DNA from: an uncultured Collinsella sp.
GTDB taxonomy: Bacteria; Actinomycetota; Coriobacteriia; Coriobacteriales; Coriobacteriaceae
Direction of reading: 5' to 3'
NCBI GenBank assembly: GCA_902478885.1
Contig: CABSMS010000110.1
Location: 1-5,640 of the forward strand
Length of the DNA stretch: 5,640 nt
Below are positions 1 through 5,640 of the stretch, piece after piece (the stretch's first letter is position 1; each line of letters opens with the position of its first letter). Below the pieces are notes generated by a model that saw nothing but the letters and a program-made list of their open reading frames with translations, was not told the DNA's origin and ran no database searches. Position numbers and translations under genes: made by a program.

Positions 1-1
1 G

Positions 2-78
2 TGGTAGCCCGTACCAGATTCGAACTGGTGATCTCCGCCTTGAGAGGGCGGCGTCCTAAACCGCTAGACGAACGAGCC
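2..78 (-). tRNA. tRNA-Glu (anticodon CTC)
   Basis: On the minus strand the 77 nt fold into a full cloverleaf. The acceptor stem GGCTCGT pairs with ACGGGCT, with G-U pairs at 1-72 and 4-69. The anticodon stem is CCGCC/GGCGG around the 7-nt loop CTCTCAA, giving anticodon CTC (Glu, reads GAG). The T arm is ACCAG-TTCGAAT-CTGGT. The discriminator base is A and the terminal CCA is encoded in the DNA (plus positions 2-4), so CCA addition is needed only for repair. The gene is complete but ends one base from the contig edge, so anything downstream cannot be judged. It lies downstream of cca on the same strand, with its own candidate promoter in between. Confidence 0.97.
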
Positions 79-112
79 ATATGACATCTGCACTGCCGTG
101 CTGCGAAGAAAT

Positions 113-141
113 ATATTACGGGACAAAAAACGTCAGCGCAA
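113..141 (-). promoter_or_regulatory. Candidate promoter of tRNA-Glu
   Basis: The minus strand has TTGCGC (plus 136-141), a 17-nt spacer, then TAATAT (plus 113-118). The alternative -10 TATATT overlaps it at 110-115 and matches the consensus better, but its spacing to this -35 is 20 nt. The site is about 35 nt upstream of the mature tRNA 5' end, leaving room for a short leader removed by RNase P. The -35 matches only 3 of 6 consensus bases, so this rests mainly on position and the AT-rich -10. Confidence 0.45.
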
Positions 142-175
142 GAAGAAATTCCAAATTGCCGAAAAATTGTCGGCA
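141..175 (-). terminator. Possible weak intrinsic terminator after cca
   Basis: Starting about 30 nt downstream of the cca stop codon, the minus strand has a perfect 6-bp stem, TGCCGA/TCGGCA (plus 170-175 and 157-162), with a 7-nt loop CAATTTT. It is followed by a T-rich but interrupted tail (AATTTGGAATTTCTTCT). The stem is short and the tail is not a clean T run, so termination may be partial and some cca transcripts could continue into the tRNA. Confidence 0.35.
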
Positions 176-204
176 GGTTATGGAACGCGCAGGTAACTAG
201 GTAG

Positions 205-1599
205 CTAATTCAAGTTGAGATGGACCAAAAGAGCTTCGCGCTCGTTGGGAATGTTGTCTTCGATCACGGCGTCGAGGGCGGAGTTGAGAAGCCGACCTAG
301 TTCCGGCCCGGGCTTGACTCCGGCACGGATCAGGTCGCCACCGTTGATGGCAAGCATCCTGAGCGTATAGGGCTCCCCCGCCCTCAGCAGCTCGTGCGCC
401 ATCGCGCGCATCTCCTCAATCGTCTCAACGTAATAGAAGCACGACGGGGCCTTGCCAAGTGTGTCGGCACGCTTAAGGTCCATGAGCTCGTCAATCAGGC
501 GGGCCGTGTCGAAGCCCTCGCCCGAAAGCGCGCGCATCATATTGAGCAGACAGGAGCGCTCGGGACGCAGCGGCTTGTCATGGTATTTGATGAGCAGGCA
601 CACGTCGCGCACCAAGTCGTGCGAGAGCGCCAGGCGATCCATAATGACGCGCGCCTTCTTGGCGCCGAGCTCTGGATGACCGTAGAAGTGTCCGCTGCCC
701 GCATGGTCGACCGTAAAGCAATCGGGCTTGGAGACGTCGTGCAAGAACGCCGCCCACATAAGGCTCGACGAGGGCGCAACGCCGTCACACAGCGCGAGCT
801 CCCCCGCAACCGTCAGCACACGGGCGATATGCTCGTAGACGTTAAACGCATGGTAGACACTGCGCTGATCAAACCCGCGACCCGCTGCCAACTCAGGCAC
901 GGCGGCACAGATGAGCTCAGGGTAGCGCAGCATCGCGTCTCCCCCATGGCCGGTCGAAAGAATGCCCTCGAGCTCAATACCCACACGCTCGCGCGCCACG
1001 GCATCGAGCAGCGGCGCACACTCGGCAAGCGCACGCTTAGTCTCGGGCTCAATCATAAAGTCCAGGCGGCAGGCAAAGCGTACCGCACGCAGCATGCGCA
1101 GGGCGTCCTCGTTAAAACGACGCTTGGGATCGCCGACAGCGCGAATCAGCTTGCGCTCCAAGTCACCCTGGCCGTCGTAGCGGTCGACAAGCCCGCGCTC
1201 GGGATGCCAGGCCATGGCGTTGACGGTAAAGTCGCGGCGCGCCAGATCGTCCTCGAGCGAGGCGGCACGCTCCACACTCTGGGGATGGCGACCATCGGTG
1301 TAAAAGCCATCCAGACGGTACGTGGTGACCTCGATACGCTCGCGATCGGAAATAGCCGTGATTCCGCCAAATTTAATGCCCGACTCCACGACCGCGATAT
1401 CAGCGGCCTCGAGCGCCGCTTTGGACTCCTGCCACAGGCCGCTACAGCACATATCAACATCGTGGCTGGGGCACTCCATCAGGGCGTCGCGCACCCAACC
1501 GCCCACGTACCAAGCCTCAAGGCCAGCCGCCTCAAGCGCGCGAAGGACGCGCAGGGACGCATCGGACGGTTGAGTACCGTTGAGCGAAACATTGCACAT
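205..1599 (-). CDS. cca: CCA-adding tRNA nucleotidyltransferase with HD domain
   Basis: Adds or repairs the 3'-terminal CCA of tRNAs in the cytoplasm using CTP and ATP. The 464-aa product has the class II nucleotidyltransferase head: YVGG..RD (residues 31-38), then the metal-binding pair D47/D49 in HDVDM. RRDFTVNAM (121-129) and the EDxxR nucleotide-recognition motif (E164, D165, R168) with the following RAVRFA helix come next. The second half is an HD-type domain with H250, H257, the HD pair H287-D288 and H308, as in the longer bacterial enzymes; its phosphohydrolase role here is inferred. The start is the ATG at 1599, because AGGAGG sits 8 nt upstream; a GTG 18 nt further up overlaps that site and is unlikely. 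All catalytic motifs are intact. The class II fold is shared with poly(A) polymerase, but the motif set and the tRNA neighbour favour Cca. The upstream gene ends in a terminator, so cca probably has its own promoter, though I found no convincing one in 1614-1736. Confidence 0.95.
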   Translation of the reverse strand: MCNVSLNGTQPSDASLRVLRALEAAGLEAWYVGGWVRDALMECPSHDVDMCCSGLWQESKAALEAADIAVVESGIKFGGITAISDRERIEVTTYRLDGFYTDGRHPQSVERAASLEDDLARRDFTVNAMAWHPERGLVDRYDGQGDLERKLIRAVGDPKRRFNEDALRMLRAVRFACRLDFMIEPETKRALAECAPLLDAVARERVGIELEGILSTGHGGDAMLRYPELICAAVPELAAGRGFDQRSVYHAFNVYEHIARVLTVAGELALCDGVAPSSSLMWAAFLHDVSKPDCFTVDHAGSGHFYGHPELGAKKARVIMDRLALSHDLVRDVCLLIKYHDKPLRPERSCLLNMMRALSGEGFDTARLIDELMDLKRADTLGKAPSCFYYVETIEEMRAMAHELLRAGEPYTLRMLAINGGDLIRAGVKPGPELGRLLNSALDAVIEDNIPNEREALLVHLNLN

Positions 1600-1607
1600 G
1601 CCTGTGG

Positions 1608-1613
1608 CCTCCT
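1608..1613 (-). promoter_or_regulatory. Ribosome binding site of cca
   Basis: The minus strand reads AGGAGG, a perfect anti-16S match, 8 nt before the ATG at 1599. It decides the start: the in-frame GTG at 1617-1615 overlaps this site and would leave no Shine-Dalgarno of its own. Confidence 0.85.
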
Positions 1614-1736
1614 GCACTTGCGAGCGTTAATCGATGGTCCTCAAGAAGTCTAACAAGAAACGAGAAAGCGCGCACACGCAGTCGCGTCGTCGAGTCGATA
1701 AAACGAGACAGCAGACGCCGCATACGTTCAGCGCGC

Positions 1737-1771
1737 AAAAAAAACGCCCGCCTCGGAGATCCAAAGGCGGG
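1737..1771 (-). terminator. Intrinsic terminator after the second kinase gene
   Basis: Starting about 26 nt past the stop codon at 1798, the minus strand forms CCCGCCT/AGGCGGG (plus 1765-1771 and 1747-1753), a 7-bp GC-rich stem with an 11-nt loop. Two bases (CG) later comes an uninterrupted run of eight T (plus 1737-1744). This is a textbook rho-independent terminator and separates the kinase unit from cca. Confidence 0.9.
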
Positions 1772-1797
1772 TGTTCGGCAACGATTTTTCGATGCGG

Positions 1798-2730
1798 CTA
1801 GCAGACCTGGCGAACCTCGATGTGCTTCTTATATTCGTCCACCTTGGAAAAATCACCCAAACCGGGGCACTCGACCACGTTGGCGCCAGTGGCCATCGAA
1901 AGGCGCAGGGCGTCCTCGACGCGCTCGGGGGCGTCGTGCCACACGGACAGGAAGGCAGCGAGCGAGGAATCGCCGGCGCACACCGTCGACAGCAGCTTGA
2001 CGTCGAAGGTGCGGTTGGCAAACCAGATATGCTCGCCGTTGGAGAAGTACGCACCGGCGCCACCGAGGGTCAGCAGCACGTTCTTGGCGCCCTTGGCGTG
2101 CAGCTCGGCCATCGCGCCCTTGACGGACTCGTCGTCGCCACCGCTCACCTTAATGCCAAAGATGTCGAGCAGCTCATCGTCATTGGGCTTGATCAGCAGC
2201 GGCTCCATGGCAATGAGGTCTGCCAGCTGATGGCTCGAGATGTCGAGGACGAACTCGGCCCCCTTGGCCTTGACGCGGCGCAGGACCTCGGCCAAGAAGC
2301 CCTCGGAAGTGTTGGGAGGCAGCGAGCCGCTGATGACCAGGCAGGTCATGTCATCGAGTGAATCGATGAGCTCAAACATCTCCCGCTCGTTGGCCTCGTT
2401 GATGGCGGCACCGGCGTTGACCATGTTGTACTCGGTGTCGGGGCCGGCGTTGAGGAACACATTGACGCGCGTAATGCCGTCGGTCCACACGGGCTTGACG
2501 GGCACGCCCAGGGCCTCGGCGCCCTTAACGATAAACTCGCCCGAGAAACCGGCGAAAAAGCCCAGGATCGTGGTGTCGACGCCGTAGTGGTCAAGCGTAA
2601 ACGAGACGTTGAGGCCCTTGCCGTTGGGTGTGTAGACCGCGTTGCGGGTACGCGTGACGGTGTTGGCAGCAAGACCGTCGCAGGCGATGTTGTAGTCAAT
2701 GGCGGGATTTGCAGTGAGCGTGTAAATCAT
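1798..2730 (-). CDS. PfkB-family sugar-phosphate kinase (1-phosphofructokinase-like), copy A
   Basis: Predicted cytoplasmic ATP-dependent kinase phosphorylating a ketohexose phosphate: fructose-1-P, fructose-6-P or tagatose-6-P. The 310 aa carry the ribokinase-fold landmarks of the FruK/LacC/Pfk-2 branch in order. These are TANPAID (6-12) with sugar-binding D12, NGKGLNVSF (36-44) with N41, GITR with phosphate-contact R88, SGSLPP (134-139), KPN (181-183), and STVCAGD (248-254) with catalytic base D254. The usual GAGD anion hole reads CAGD here. The start is the ATG at 2730: GAAAGGA lies 6 nt upstream, while the GTG at 2745 overlaps that region. It is the downstream partner of a second 310-aa kinase about 51% identical by hand alignment, but a terminator lies between them, so it is probably its own unit. 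Family membership is firm; the substrate is not, and 1-phosphofructokinase is favoured only because ptsI lies nearby. Confidence 0.9.
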   Translation of the reverse strand: MIYTLTANPAIDYNIACDGLAANTVTRTRNAVYTPNGKGLNVSFTLDHYGVDTTILGFFAGFSGEFIVKGAEALGVPVKPVWTDGITRVNVFLNAGPDTEYNMVNAGAAINEANEREMFELIDSLDDMTCLVISGSLPPNTSEGFLAEVLRRVKAKGAEFVLDISSHQLADLIAMEPLLIKPNDDELLDIFGIKVSGGDDESVKGAMAELHAKGAKNVLLTLGGAGAYFSNGEHIWFANRTFDVKLLSTVCAGDSSLAAFLSVWHDAPERVEDALRLSMATGANVVECPGLGDFSKVDEYKKHIEVRQVC

Positions 2731-2736
2731 GAATGT

Positions 2737-2743
2737 TCCTTTC
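2737..2743 (-). promoter_or_regulatory. Ribosome binding site of kinase copy A
   Basis: The minus strand reads GAAAGGA, 6 nt before the ATG at 2730. It favours MIYTLTANPA as the N-terminus, which also matches the N-terminus and the 310-aa length of the neighbouring paralogue. An upstream GTG start would add only five residues unlike the family. Confidence 0.75.
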
Positions 2744-2764
2744 ACGAAGCAACGTGTTAATGAA

Positions 2765-2770
2765 AGTATA
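2765..2770 (-). promoter_or_regulatory. Candidate -10 box for kinase copy A
   Basis: The minus strand reads TATACT, five of six bases of the -10 consensus, 34 nt upstream of the start codon in an otherwise GC-rich intergenic stretch. No good -35 stands at 16-18 nt; TTGTCC is present but 23 nt away. The strong terminator just upstream (2857-2890) makes a promoter in this gap likely, and a weak -35 would suit an activator-dependent promoter. That last point is inference. Confidence 0.45.
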
Positions 2771-2856
2771 TTCCACGCATCGGTAAAAGGCTAGGACAAC
2801 TCGGTGAACGGTGTGGAAGCGATGAAGTACGGCGGGACGCCTCTCCCCCGTGGCGG

Positions 2857-2890
2857 AACAAAAAGGCGCCCCAGCCGAAACCGGGGCGCC
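2857..2890 (-). terminator. Intrinsic terminator after kinase copy B
   Basis: Starting 28 nt downstream of the TAA at 2919, the minus strand forms GGCGCCCC/GGGGCGCC, a perfect 8-bp stem (plus 2883-2890 and 2865-2872). It can extend by a G-U and a G-C pair to leave a 6-nt loop TTTCGG. Five T then TGTT follow directly. This should end most transcripts from ptsI and kinase B before kinase A. Confidence 0.9.
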
Positions 2891-2918
2891 ACATGCGCAC
2901 GAATATGTCGCGGTTCGA

Positions 2919-3851
2919 TTACTGACGATCGAGCTTGCGGACGGCAACGCGCTTGCTGTACTCGTCGACGTGACCGAAGTCGCCGATGCCGACGGACTCG
3001 GCAACGTTGGCGCCGGTGGCCATAGCGAGCTTCATGGCCTCCTCGACGTTGTCGCGATCCCTGTACCACTTGTGCAGGAACGCAGCGAGGGTGCAGTCGC
3101 CGGCGCAGACGGAAGAAACCAGCTTGATGTTGAACTCACGCTTGGCGTACCAGATGTCCTCGCCGTTGGAGAAGTAAGCGTCGCCGCGGCTACCACGGGT
3201 GAGCAGCACGTTCTGAACGCCGGCGTCGTGAGCCATCTTCATGGCAACGCGAACCTCGTCGTCGGTGTCGACCGGCACGCCGAAGATGGCCTTCATCTCG
3301 TGATGGTTCGGCTTGATGAGCAGCGGCTTCTTGTGAGCGAGCTCCTTGAGCTTGTCAGAGGACAGGTCCAGGACGACGTCGGCGCCACGAGCCTGAGCGT
3401 GCTCCATGACCTTAGCCAGGAAGTCGGGCGTAGCTTTGGGAGGCACGGAGCCGGAGACGATCAGGCACTCAAGATCGCCAGCGGTGTCCAGGATGTTGTA
3501 GAGCTCCTCCTGGTGCTGCGGCGTAATAGGAGCGCCGGGGTTCAGGATGCCGTACTCATGCTGGCCATCGTTGACGTAGGTGTTAATGCGCGTGATACCG
3601 TCGGTCCAGACCGGGCGGCAGAGGCAACCCAGGTTCATGACCTCCTCGACGATGAACTTGCCCGTGAAGCCGGCGAAGAAGCCGAGCGCGACGGTGTCGA
3701 CGCCCATCTTCTTAAAGGCGAAGGACACGTCGAGGCCCTTGCCGTTAGCCGTGTAGCTGGCCGAGCCGGTGCGGACGTTCTCGTCGGGCTCGAGCGGAGA
3801 GCTCGAAACCGTCATGTCGACAGCCGGGTTAGCGGTTAGCGTGTAGAACAT
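2919..3851 (-). CDS. PfkB-family sugar-phosphate kinase (1-phosphofructokinase-like), copy B
   Basis: Second cytoplasmic PfkB-family kinase, also 310 aa, about 51% identical to its neighbour by hand alignment with few gaps, so the pair is an old tandem duplication. Landmarks: TANPAVD (6-12) with D12, NGKGLDVSF (36-44), GITR with R88, SGSVPP (133-138), KPN (180-182), and SSVCAGD (246-252) with catalytic base D252. Two changes stand out: the CAGD anion-hole variant shared with the neighbour, and Asp at position 41 where the neighbour and most of the family have a sugar-contacting Asn. Either could affect substrate choice. The ATG at 3851 has AGGGGG 8 nt upstream. It follows ptsI by 74 nt with a hairpin but no T run between, so co-transcription is likely, and it ends at a strong terminator. 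The exact substrate (fructose-1-P, fructose-6-P or tagatose-6-P) cannot be fixed from sequence alone. Confidence 0.9.
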   Translation of the reverse strand: MFYTLTANPAVDMTVSSSPLEPDENVRTGSASYTANGKGLDVSFAFKKMGVDTVALGFFAGFTGKFIVEEVMNLGCLCRPVWTDGITRINTYVNDGQHEYGILNPGAPITPQHQEELYNILDTAGDLECLIVSGSVPPKATPDFLAKVMEHAQARGADVVLDLSSDKLKELAHKKPLLIKPNHHEMKAIFGVPVDTDDEVRVAMKMAHDAGVQNVLLTRGSRGDAYFSNGEDIWYAKREFNIKLVSSVCAGDCTLAAFLHKWYRDRDNVEEAMKLAMATGANVAESVGIGDFGHVDEYSKRVAVRKLDRQ

Positions 3852-3859
3852 TTACAGTA

Positions 3860-3865
3860 CCCCCT
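3860..3865 (-). promoter_or_regulatory. Ribosome binding site of kinase copy B
   Basis: The minus strand reads AGGGGG, 8 nt before the ATG at 3851. It confirms the MFYTLTANPA start and lies just downstream of the intergenic hairpin at 3879-3908. Confidence 0.75.
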
Positions 3866-3878
3866 GTATATGTGAGGG

Positions 3879-3908
3879 CCGCGTGGCCGGCCCATTCCAA
3901 CCACGCGG
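3879..3908 (-). other. GC-rich hairpin between ptsI and kinase B
   Basis: A perfect 8-bp inverted repeat, CCGCGTGG/CCACGCGG on the minus strand (plus 3901-3908 and 3879-3886), encloses a 14-nt loop. It starts 17 nt after the ptsI stop and ends 13 nt before the kinase B ribosome binding site. No T run follows on either strand, so it is not a standard intrinsic terminator. In a ptsI-kinase B mRNA it could block 3' exonucleases, mark a processing site or tune the relative expression of the two genes. These roles are inferred. Confidence 0.5.
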
Positions 3909-3925
3909 TTACCTCTGATACCAAA

Positions 3926-5595
3926 TTAGCGAGCTGCGGACTCGAGCAGTGCCTTGACCTCGGCGGCGGTGTTGCAGGCGAGCGCCTTCTCGGCGAGCTC
4001 GTCGCACTCGGCCTTGGTCCACTGGCTGATGGTCTTGCGGGCGCGCAGGATCGACGGAGCACTCATCGAGAACTCCTCCAGGCCCCAGCTGATCAGCAGC
4101 GGCTCGAGCAGCGGATCGGCAGCGGCCTCGCCGCACATACCGACCATGATGCCGGCCTTCACGCCGCTCTCGATGATGTTCTTGAGCGAGCGGAGCACGG
4201 CGGGATAGTACACCTGGTACAGGTTGGAGATGGTGTCGTTGCCACGGTCGGCGCACATGGTGTAGCCGATCAGGTCGTTGGTGCCGATGGAGAAGAAGTC
4301 GGCGACCTCGGCCAGACGGTCTGCGAGCAGCGAAGCGGCGGGCGTCTCGACCATGATGCCGACCTCGATGTTCTCGTTGAACTTGCGACCCTCTTCGGTC
4401 AGCTCGGCCTTGCACTGCTCGACGAGCTCCTTGACAGCCAAGACCTCCTCGACGCAGGTGACGAGCGGGATCATGATCTTGACGTCACCGAAGGCGCTAG
4501 CGCGCAGCAGAGCGCGGAGCTGAACCTTGTACTGGTCGGGATTGGCCAGGCAGTAACGCACGGCGCGGAAGCCCATGAAGGGGTTGTCTTCCTTGACCAT
4601 ATGCAGATACGGAATCTCCTTGTCGCCACCCACATCGAGCGTGCGGATGATGACCGGAGCACCCTTGAGCGCGCTGGCGACCTTACGGTAGGCGTTGAAC
4701 TGCTCCTCCTCGGAAGGAAGCTCAGCAGAGTCCATGAACAGGAACTCGGAGCGGAACAGACCGATGGCCTCGGCGTCGTGATCGAGCGCGTTGGGCACGT
4801 CATCGGGGTTACCGATGTTGCAGGCGATGATCTTCTTGATGCCATCGGCAGTCACGGACGGCTTGCCACGGAAGGCCTCGAGGGCCGCCTTCTCGGCAGC
4901 GAAGGCCTCGGCCTTGGCGGTATAGGCAGCGAGCGTCTCCTCGTCGGGATCGGCCTCGACGATACCCTTGCCACCGTCGACGACAACGGTCATACCGTTG
5001 CGCAGCGCGGTGCAGCTGTTGGAAACCGAAAGGACAGCCGGGATCTCGAGGGCGCGCGCGATGATCGCGGAGTGCGACGTGCGGCCACCGGTCTCGGTGA
5101 CGATGCCGGCAACGTGGGCCTTATCGATCGTGGCGGTCATGGACGGCGTGAGGTCGTGCACGACAACGACGGTGTTCTCGGGCAGGACGGAAAGGTCGAC
5201 GACCTCCTTGCCCAGCAGCTCGGCCAGAATACCGGTACGGATGTCGGCGATGTCGGCTGCGCGCAGACGGAACATCTCGTCGTCCATGGACAGGAACATG
5301 TTCTCGAACATGGTCGAAGTGTCCATGAGCGCCTGCTCGGCGCAGGTACCGCCGTCAATGGCGGCGTTGATGGCGTCGGTCATGCCCGGGTCCTGAGCCA
5401 GGACAATGTGTCCGCTCATGATCTCGGCCTCGGCCTCGCCCACCGTCTCCTTCATGTGGTCGGCCTGAGCCTGGGTCTTCTCGCAGAAGACCGAAAGAGC
5501 GGTCTGATAGCGCTCCTTCTCTGCTGCCGAATCAGCAACCTCGTGCGGCTCAAACGTCAAGTCGGGATCGACGGCGACCATGACGGTGCCGATAC
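3926..5595 (-). CDS. ptsI: PTS Enzyme I (PEP-protein phosphotransferase), 5'-truncated
   Basis: Cytoplasmic first enzyme of the sugar phosphotransferase system: it autophosphorylates from PEP and hands the phosphate to HPr. Numbering from the Met at 5581, the HPr-binding/phosphohistidine half has GGRTSH with active-site H170. The PEP-binding barrel has R277 (LFRSEF), R313 (RTLDVGGDK), metal ligands E412 (VETPAA) and D436 (GTNDL), and catalytic C483 (GMCGEAAAD). All six sit at a constant offset of 19 from the E. coli residues (189, 296, 332, 431, 455, 502), so the enzyme looks complete and functional beyond its N-terminus. The Met at 5581 is internal: the frame stays open upstream as I-G-T-V before the adapter junction at 5595/5596. 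About 12-18 N-terminal codons and the start are therefore missing. The usual Gln after GTNDLI is Gly (G439). The gene ends with TAA and is followed by a kinase gene. ptsH often lies beside ptsI but is not in this window. Confidence 0.95.
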
Positions 5596-5640
5596 CTGTC
5601 TCTTATACACATCTCCGAGCCCACGAGACTAGCGCTCATC
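5596..5640 (+). other. Sequencing adapter read-through (Nextera/Tn5), not genomic
   Basis: Positions 5596-5614 read CTGTCTCTTATACACATCT, the exact 19-bp Tn5 mosaic end used in Nextera libraries. Positions 5615-5629 (CCGAGCCCACGAGAC) complete the read-2 transposase adapter. Positions 5630-5637 (TAGCGCTC) fit the 8-base i7 index slot, and 5638-5640 (ATC) begin the P7 flow-cell sequence. The order and spacing match a library molecule read through its 3' end, so this is untrimmed technical sequence at a contig end, not a Tn5-type mobile element. Confidence 0.98.

Noticed and set aside
394..1653. Plus-strand open frame of about 420 codons antisense to cca
   Set aside because: cca has all catalytic motifs and a strong ribosome binding site; the opposite frame shows no domain and is explained by codon bias.
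1532..1738. Small Arg-rich minus-strand frame in the gap before cca
   Set aside because: It starts with TTG next to the terminator T run, has no ribosome binding site, and runs out of frame into cca.
1771..2361. Plus-strand open frame antisense to kinase A
   Set aside because: It begins within the terminator region, lies fully opposite a well-supported kinase and has no recognisable family.
2819..2850. Short GC-rich repeats (GGCG/CGCC) upstream of kinase A as a riboswitch
   Set aside because: The arms are only 4 bp with tiny loops and no recognisable riboswitch core was seen.
2850..3839. Plus-strand open frame of about 330 codons antisense to kinase B
   Set aside because: It is a shadow of the kinase gene and begins inside the terminator stem region with no credible start signal.
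3879..3908. Intrinsic terminator after ptsI
   Set aside because: The stem is good but no T run follows on the minus strand, so it is listed only as a hairpin.
5596..5614. Tn5 transposon end as evidence of a mobile element
   Set aside because: The mosaic end is followed directly by library adapter, index and P7 bases, so it is from library preparation, not a transposon insertion.
3872..5632. Long plus-strand open frame antisense to ptsI
   Set aside because: It mirrors the third-position G+C bias of ptsI, has a repetitive low-complexity composition rich in Gly, Leu, Asp and Val, matches no family I recognise, and ends in adapter sequence.

Overview
The window looks like one end of an assembled contig from a high-G+C bacterium. 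The closest fit I can suggest is a Coriobacteriia-type actinobacterium, such as a Collinsella-like gut organism. That is inferred from the G-rich ribosome binding sites, strong third-position G+C and the ptsI/paired sugar-kinase content; no database search was done. All genuine genes lie on the minus strand, so transcription runs from high to low coordinates.

In transcription order: (1) 5640-5596 is not genomic. It is an exact Nextera (Tn5) transposase adapter read-through: mosaic end, read-2 adapter arm, an 8-base index and the first bases of the P7 primer. (2) 5595-3926 holds ptsI, PTS Enzyme I, whose first roughly 12-18 codons are cut off by the adapter junction. (3) A 74-nt gap with an 8-bp GC-rich hairpin leads to 3851-2919, a 310-aa PfkB-family sugar-phosphate kinase that ends in a strong intrinsic terminator. 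(4) 2730-1798 holds a second 310-aa PfkB-family kinase, about half identical to the first, with its own candidate promoter and its own terminator. (5) 1599-205 holds cca, the tRNA CCA-adding enzyme with an HD domain. (6) 78-2 holds tRNA-Glu(CTC), with its own candidate promoter, ending one base from the contig edge.

The functional theme of the right two thirds is PTS sugar uptake. Enzyme I passes phosphate from PEP through HPr to sugar-specific permeases. The kinases resemble 1-phosphofructokinase/tagatose-6-phosphate kinase/Pfk-2, which would phosphorylate the incoming sugar phosphate a second time to feed lower glycolysis. The left third is tRNA housekeeping. No gene-free stretch exceeds 200 bases.

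I see no undescribed biological system here. The items worth a second look are the adapter contamination (which also creates a false protein end on the plus strand), the shared Gly-to-Cys change in the kinases' anion-hole motif, an Asn-to-Asp change in one kinase's sugar-binding loop, a few Enzyme I substitutions at usually conserved sites, and the hairpin between ptsI and the first kinase.
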